From CAYRFF01 sp964436125 (GTDB lineage: Bacteria; Bacteroidota; Bacteroidia; Chitinophagales; Saprospiraceae), in assembly GCA_964436125.1 (NCBI GenBank), contig CAYTBT010000013.1:17994-81993 (forward strand): DNA of 64,000 nt, in the 5' to 3' direction. The number at the start of each line of letters is the position of its first letter. Within the stretch, counting starts at the first letter, position 1. The position numbers and the translations under genes were made by a program. The notes beneath the pieces were generated by a model that ran no database searches, was not told where the DNA came from, and was given only the letters and a program-made list of their open reading frames with translations. This document shows, in pieces, positions 59,989 to 64,000 of this stretch.

Positions 59989-61410
59989 ATGCTCGATAGA
60001 CCAGCATTATACACCGATTACTACGAGCTCACAATGGCTCAAGGCTACTTTCTAGAAGGACGAGAGAACGAGCAAGCCTGTTTTGATTATTTCTTCCGAC
60101 GACTACCTTATGAGGGCGGCTATGCAGTATCCGCAGGGCTTGTTGAACTTCTAGAAACGCTGGAAAATTTCCACTTTCATCAAGAGGAGCTCGATTATTT
60201 ACAAGAGCGAGGTTTTACCGAGGAATTCTTGCATTACTTAAGCACATTGGACCTGGATCTTGAGATAAAAGCATGCAAGGAAGGCGAACTTATTTTCCCT
60301 ACAGAACCACTAGCAAGGATACAAGGCAATCTTATTCATGCACAACTCATTGAAACACTTCTCCTCAACACTTTAAATTTCCAGTCTCTCATTGCCACCA
60401 AGGCCTGTAGAATCAAGGATGCAGCCGGTGGAAGAACAGCGCTGGAATTTGGTCTCCGGCGTGCGCAAGGCCTAGGGGGAATCCAGGCCACTAGGGCTGC
60501 AGCAATCGGAGGCGTACAACCTACTTCCAATGTCTATGCATCCCGGCGATATAATATTCAGGCAAGTGGAACAATGGCACATTCGTGGATTCAGTCCTTT
60601 GAGGATGAATTGACTGCTTTCAGGACTTATGCGCGGCATTATCCCGATAAATGTATCCTCCTTGTTGATACCTATGACACTTTAAACTCAGGAATTCCTA
60701 ATGCAATCACCGTAGCCAAAGAACTAGAAGAACAAGGGCACAGACTCATCGGAATAAGGTTAGATAGTGGCGATCTAGCTTATTTGTCAAGAAAAGCCAG
60801 AGAAAAATTTGACGATGCAGGTTTATCTTATGTAAAAATAGCTGCTTCCAATCAGCTTGATGAACAGGTGATAAAAAGCCTCCTGAACCAGAATGCTGCC
60901 ATTGATATATTTGGAGTCGGAACACGGCTTGCAACCGGACAACCCAATGCTGCCTTTGATGGCGTTTATAAACTTGTTTCTATAAACAATGAACCCAAAT
61001 TAAAGAAATCGGAAAATATTGAAAAAATTACGCTACCGGGATTAAAAAATCTCTATCGCTACACCACGCATAGCGGCAAGTTTGTCGGCGATGGTATTCT
61101 CTTGGAAGGCGAGGCAGCTCAACAACCAATTTATCATCCATATCTTCCTGAGAAGTTTACGGATTTCAGTGCATTTGAGGCAAGTCCACTCCTTGAAACC
61201 TTTATGAAGGGTGGAAAAATCATTCAATCTTTACCTTCCATTGTTGAGAGTGCAGAATATCTCCAAGAACGATTCAGTATGTTGAATGAGGGGCATAAAA
61301 GATTTCATAATCCCCATGTGTACAAGGTCGGAATAAGCAAAAAACTTATGAATCTCAGAAATACTTTACTTAAGAAAGCAAGTCAAGCTCACAAAAATAA
61401 GAATTCATGA
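59989..61410 (+). CDS. pncB: Nicotinate phosphoribosyltransferase
   Basis: This enzyme joins nicotinate and PRPP to give nicotinate mononucleotide in NAD salvage. The 473-residue product has the family start ALYTDYYELTMAQGYF near residues 6-21, the phosphoribosylated-His region in YNIQASGTMAHSWIQSF near 188-204, and the phosphate site VDTYDTLNSGI plus LDSGDLAYLS. The length matches the type-2 group found in Gram-positives and Bacteroidota rather than E. coli PncB. Its stop overlaps the start of pncA (ATGA), so the two are translationally coupled and cover nicotinamide to NaMN in two steps. Confidence 0.95.
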   Translation: MLDRPALYTDYYELTMAQGYFLEGRENEQACFDYFFRRLPYEGGYAVSAGLVELLETLENFHFHQEELDYLQERGFTEEFLHYLSTLDLDLEIKACKEGELIFPTEPLARIQGNLIHAQLIETLLLNTLNFQSLIATKACRIKDAAGGRTALEFGLRRAQGLGGIQATRAAAIGGVQPTSNVYASRRYNIQASGTMAHSWIQSFEDELTAFRTYARHYPDKCILLVDTYDTLNSGIPNAITVAKELEEQGHRLIGIRLDSGDLAYLSRKAREKFDDAGLSYVKIAASNQLDEQVIKSLLNQNAAIDIFGVGTRLATGQPNAAFDGVYKLVSINNEPKLKKSENIEKITLPGLKNLYRYTTHSGKFVGDGILLEGEAAQQPIYHPYLPEKFTDFSAFEASPLLETFMKGGKIIQSLPSIVESAEYLQERFSMLNEGHKRFHNPHVYKVGISKKLMNLRNTLLKKASQAHKNKNS

Positions 61411-62036
61411 AAGCTTTAGTCATCATAGACATACAGAATGATTTTTGCCCGGGAGGTGCTCTAGCAGTTAAAGAAGGTGATAAGATAATCCCGGTTGTCA
61501 AGAGCCTCGTCAATCAATTTGACAATATTATAATGACGCAAGACTGGCATCCTGAAGGTCATTTATCATTTGCAACTTCCCACGATGGAAAAAGTCCCTA
61601 TGAAAGTATTGAACTGCCTTATGGAAGACAAGTACTGTGGCCACGACACTGTGTACAAGGCAGCAAAGGTGCTGAATTTCACCCCGATATTGACCCCAAT
61701 ATAGCTCAAGTGATCATACGCAAGGGATTCAGAAAGTCAATCGACTCTTATTCGGCATTTTATGAGAACGACCAAGAAACGCCGACCGGCTTAAATGGCT
61801 ACTTGAAAGAACGCGGAATTGAAACCATATATCTCTGTGGATTGGCAAGTGATTTCTGTGTTAAATGGTCGGCACTCGATGGCATTAAAAATGGATTTGA
61901 GGTGAAAGTTATTTCCGATGCGGTCCGTGGTATTGACATCGATGGTTCCCTTGCGCAAGCATGGAAAGAAATGCTAGAAGCCGGAGTAGAAAAAATCAGT
62001 TCAGCCGATATTATCGCTTCAACTCCTTCTGTATGA
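61407..62036 (+). CDS. pncA: Nicotinamidase
   Basis: PncA hydrolyses nicotinamide to nicotinate, the substrate of the upstream pncB product. The 209-residue product has the catalytic Asp in IIDIQNDFCPGG near residue 10, the metal-site TQDWHPEGHLSF near 44-55, the Lys in VIRKGFRKSIDSYSAF near 111, and the nucleophile in LCGLASDFCVKWSA near residue 150. All catalytic residues are intact, so it would also convert pyrazinamide. Its ATG overlaps the pncB stop codon. Confidence 0.95.
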   Translation: MKALVIIDIQNDFCPGGALAVKEGDKIIPVVKSLVNQFDNIIMTQDWHPEGHLSFATSHDGKSPYESIELPYGRQVLWPRHCVQGSKGAEFHPDIDPNIAQVIIRKGFRKSIDSYSAFYENDQETPTGLNGYLKERGIETIYLCGLASDFCVKWSALDGIKNGFEVKVISDAVRGIDIDGSLAQAWKEMLEAGVEKISSADIIASTPSV

Positions 62037-62247
62037 TACCGGGGCATAGATTGAAAATAGTGGGCGATATCCCTTCCTGCTTATTCTTTTAATTCTCCGA
62101 TTCAATCCACCACTTATTATTTTGTCATGCTATCGTCTGTTTTTTGCCTTGAGCAAAAGAAGAAGAAGAAGATCCTGAACAAAAGGGTAAAATCTCGCCT
62201 TCCATACATAAATGTTTCAAGTAAATCACAAGAAATTAAACACAATT

Positions 62248-62601
62248 ATGGCGAATAATTCGGAGGCGATTTTCCCTCAAGCGACAAGAGAGATCAACAG
62301 GAAGAAAAAAGAACTAGCTCCCGATGCAATGGAGGCATTTCAGAATTTCAGCAAAACGGTATTTAAAGCCGGTGCGCTCGATGAAAAGACCAAGCAACTC
62401 ATCGCGGTTGCCGTTGCTCATGTAACACAATGCCCATATTGCATCAAAGGACACACCAAAGCAGCAAAGATTAAAGGAGCTAGCAATCAAGAGCTCATGG
62501 AAGCGATATGGGTGGCATCAGAAATGCGCGCAGGTGGAGCTTATGCCCATTCTGCACTTGCCATTGATGTTATGGACAAGATGGATTCCAAAGAGAAATA
62601 A
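62248..62601 (+). CDS. Carboxymuconolactone decarboxylase/AhpD-like family protein
   Basis: The 117-residue product (ATG at 62248) is a single CMD-fold domain with the redox pattern CPYCIKGHTKAA near residues 61-72 (CxxC and His), as in AhpD-like alkylhydroperoxidases rather than the decarboxylase. It probably acts as a thiol oxidoreductase or peroxidase partner. The frame extends to an ATG at 62212, but that adds a basic leader with no family match. It lies 29 nt upstream of an OsmC-family gene, which suggests joint peroxide defence. A short AAG repeat lies just upstream. Confidence 0.88.
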   Translation: MANNSEAIFPQATREINRKKKELAPDAMEAFQNFSKTVFKAGALDEKTKQLIAVAVAHVTQCPYCIKGHTKAAKIKGASNQELMEAIWVASEMRAGGAYAHSALAIDVMDKMDSKEK

Positions 62602-62630
62602 TTTCATAAATTTAATAAAAATAGATTCTA

Positions 62631-63059
62631 ATGCAAACAAATAATGCACAAGCACAATGGAAAGGTAGCCTGAAAGAAGGTTCAGGAAAAATGAAACTAG
62701 GAAGTGGTTCTTATGAAGGAGAATATAGCTTTGCGACGAGATTTGAGAACAAAGGTGGAACCAATCCCGATGAACTCGTCGGTGCAGCGCTTGCCGGCTG
62801 CTATTCTATGGCAATGTCTCTCGGCCTTGAAGGAGAAGGGTTTACACCCAATTCTATCGACACCAAGGCTGAAGTGGACTTTGGCTTGGTAGATGGTCAT
62901 CCCAAAATCTCACAGATCCGCCTGAATACCAAGGCCGATATTCCCGGCATAAATAATGAACAATTCCAGCAGATCGCCGAGGCAACGAAAAAAGGTTGTC
63001 CGGTCTCGCAAGCATTGTCTGGCGTTGACATCCAGCTGGAAGCTGAATTAATTCAATAA
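62631..63059 (+). CDS. OsmC family peroxiredoxin-like protein
   Basis: OsmC proteins reduce organic hydroperoxides with a pair of Cys. The 142-residue product has the first Cys in GAALAGCYSMAMSLGL near residue 57 and the second in ATKKGCPVSQAL near 124, with GGTNPDELVGAA before the first. Length and motifs match the OsmC subgroup. It forms a pair with the AhpD-like gene and is closed by a terminator at 63084-63118. Confidence 0.92.
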   Translation: MQTNNAQAQWKGSLKEGSGKMKLGSGSYEGEYSFATRFENKGGTNPDELVGAALAGCYSMAMSLGLEGEGFTPNSIDTKAEVDFGLVDGHPKISQIRLNTKADIPGINNEQFQQIAEATKKGCPVSQALSGVDIQLEAELIQ

Positions 63060-63083
63060 TTAAATTCAGAAGCCTATTTTATG

Positions 63084-63118
63084 GGGCATTGTTCTTTATA
63101 CGGAGGACAATGCCCTTT
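63084..63118 (+). terminator. Intrinsic terminator after the OsmC gene
   Basis: GGGCATTGT and ACAATGCCC form a perfect 9-bp stem with a 14-nt loop, followed by TTT. It starts 25 nt after the stop codon. Confidence 0.8.
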
Positions 63119-63141
63119 CATTTAAACTCACCCACTCTACT

Positions 63142-63852
63142 ATGGATATCTCAGGAAAAAATATCGTCCTTACCGGTGCTAGCAGCGGATTGGGAGCAGC
63201 TACTGCAGAAGCACTTGTTCATAAAAAAAGCCGTGTCTATGGTCTCGCTCGCAATGTGGATAAACTGAATTTATTGCAGGATAAACTAGGAGAAAACTTT
63301 ATTCCTGTCCCTCTTGACATCACCGATACTTCAGCTTTGCGCAAATGGGCAGACTCTACCTTCTCTGACACACACTTCCCTGAAGTCCTCATCAATAATG
63401 CAGGTGTAAGCCGTCTCGAAGAAGTGGATAATTTATCCGATGATGAATGGAATCTAATGCTCGACACCAATCTCAGTGCAGTTCACTTTTTAACTACGAC
63501 GATCTTGCCATGGATGAAAAAAGATTCCGACAGTTCTCATATCATAAATATCGGCTCTATTCTCGGAAAAGTTAGCGGATCCAAGAAAGCAGCATATAGC
63601 GCGACAAAATTTGCCATCCGTGGATATTCTGAAGCTCTTTTTAAGGAACTCCGTGGCTATAATATCAAGGTAACTTGTATAAATCCCGGCTCAATTAATA
63701 CGCATTTCTTTGAAAATTCCGGCATTTCTCCCAATTCCCGGATGCTCAGCCCGATTGAACTTGCCGACATCATAAGATTTGTCCTTGAAACTCCGGAAAA
63801 TGTCCTCATCGATGAACTTACCGTGAGACCACTCCGCCCAAAACGGAACTAG
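63142..63852 (+). CDS. Short-chain dehydrogenase/reductase
   Basis: A classical SDR of 236 residues: TGASSGLGAATAEAL near 13-27, NNAGVSRLEEV near 88-98, and the catalytic Tyr/Lys in AAYSATKFAIRGYSEAL near 151-167, with the GSIL serine block before it. It resembles the clavaldehyde/YdfG-like group, as does the SDR at 11280, but the two are clearly different genes. The substrate is unknown. It follows the OsmC terminator, so it has its own promoter somewhere in the short gap. The window ends 148 bp further on in a tandem repeat. Confidence 0.88.
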   Translation: MDISGKNIVLTGASSGLGAATAEALVHKKSRVYGLARNVDKLNLLQDKLGENFIPVPLDITDTSALRKWADSTFSDTHFPEVLINNAGVSRLEEVDNLSDDEWNLMLDTNLSAVHFLTTTILPWMKKDSDSSHIINIGSILGKVSGSKKAAYSATKFAIRGYSEALFKELRGYNIKVTCINPGSINTHFFENSGISPNSRMLSPIELADIIRFVLETPENVLIDELTVRPLRPKRN

Positions 63853-63928
63853 CTAAACATCCAGAAGCCCGGACCTCTGAAAATTAAGCTAATAGCCGAT
63901 TTTCAACTCTTCATCCCTTCAGCTCTTC

Positions 63929-64000
63929 AACTTTACAACTTTACAACTTTACAACTTTACAACTTTACGACTTTACGACTTTACAACTTTACAACTTTAC
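63929..64000. repeat. Tandem array of an 8-bp repeat, cut by the window end
   Basis: Nine consecutive units of AACTTTAC fill 63929-64000; units six and seven read GACTTTAC. The array continues past the window edge, so its full length is unknown. The 30 bp before it look like decayed copies (CTTCAACTCTTC, CTTCAGCTCTTC). It lies directly downstream of the SDR gene. Confidence 0.92.

Noticed and set aside
62160..62175. Short AAG triplet repeat upstream of the AhpD-like gene
   Set aside because: Only about five units and common in AT-rich intergenic DNA; no reason to think it is a variable locus.
63929..64000. CRISPR array
   Set aside because: Units are only 8 bp and directly adjacent with no spacers, and no cas genes are in the window.

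Overview
This window is chromosomal DNA from a member of the Bacteroidota. Several features support this: a fused SecDF, the type IX secretion (T9SS) and gliding genes porU, porV, porP/sprF and gldJ, the Bacteroidota-only families DUF3822 and DUF4295 beside rsmD and rpmG, a fused E1 alpha-beta 2-oxoacid dehydrogenase, T9SS C-terminal sorting domains, and promoters of the TTG-N20-TAnnTTTG type. Saprospiria is a reasonable guess but unproven. I see no phage, IS element, CRISPR array, defence island or rRNA. The region reads as core chromosome.

Layout. Positions 1-3.8 kb hold the minus-strand ribosomal operon rpsL-rpsG-fusA-rpsJ-rplC, with the promoter near 3.8 kb and rplC cut by the window edge. 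Next come a small membrane protein, guanine deaminase and a lipoprotein/prenyl-diphosphate synthase pair. At 7-15 kb are a membrane-anchored FMN/Fe-S glutamate-synthase-like protein, a zinc-finger protein, and a plus-strand run of thioredoxin lipoprotein, SDR, ribF, glycosyltransferase and RluA. At 15-27 kb are alanine dehydrogenase, secDF, a BON-LysM protein (Kbp-like), tsaC, a histidine phosphatase, a second glycosyltransferase, the rsmD-DUF3822-membrane protein operon, and tsaD. The two t6A enzymes TsaC and TsaD are both here, but apart.

At 27-41 kb lies the envelope and secretion block: an OmpA/TSP3 protein, glutamate dehydrogenase, an arginase-fold protein that has lost its metal ligands, murF, gldJ, porP/sprF, the sortase porU and the shuttle porV. 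At 41-46 kb are a PaaZ-type aldehyde dehydrogenase-hydratase, a crotonase and the fused E1, an acyl-CoA/2-oxoacid group. At 46-53 kb are a Cys/His-rich secreted protein next to a tandem-duplicated di-haem cytochrome c, several envelope proteins, and a metal-receptor protein translationally coupled to a T9SS-exported subtilase. At 53.5-57.7 kb are tRNA-Arg(ACG), rpmB-rpmG-DUF4295, ftsY and lepA. The end holds a lipoprotein, yggS, the NAD-salvage pair pncB-pncA, an AhpD-like/OsmC peroxide-defence pair, an SDR, and a tandem array of an 8-bp repeat that runs off the window.

The best leads outside the known genes are two long imperfect foldbacks (46795-46915 and 55527-55703), the arginase pseudoenzyme beside the T9SS genes, a structured rpsJ-rplC spacer, a promoter-to-terminator unit near 15.2 kb that could be a small RNA, a recurring intergenic motif AGCTTMCGCAAAT, and the 8-bp array. 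I found no clear new multi-gene system.
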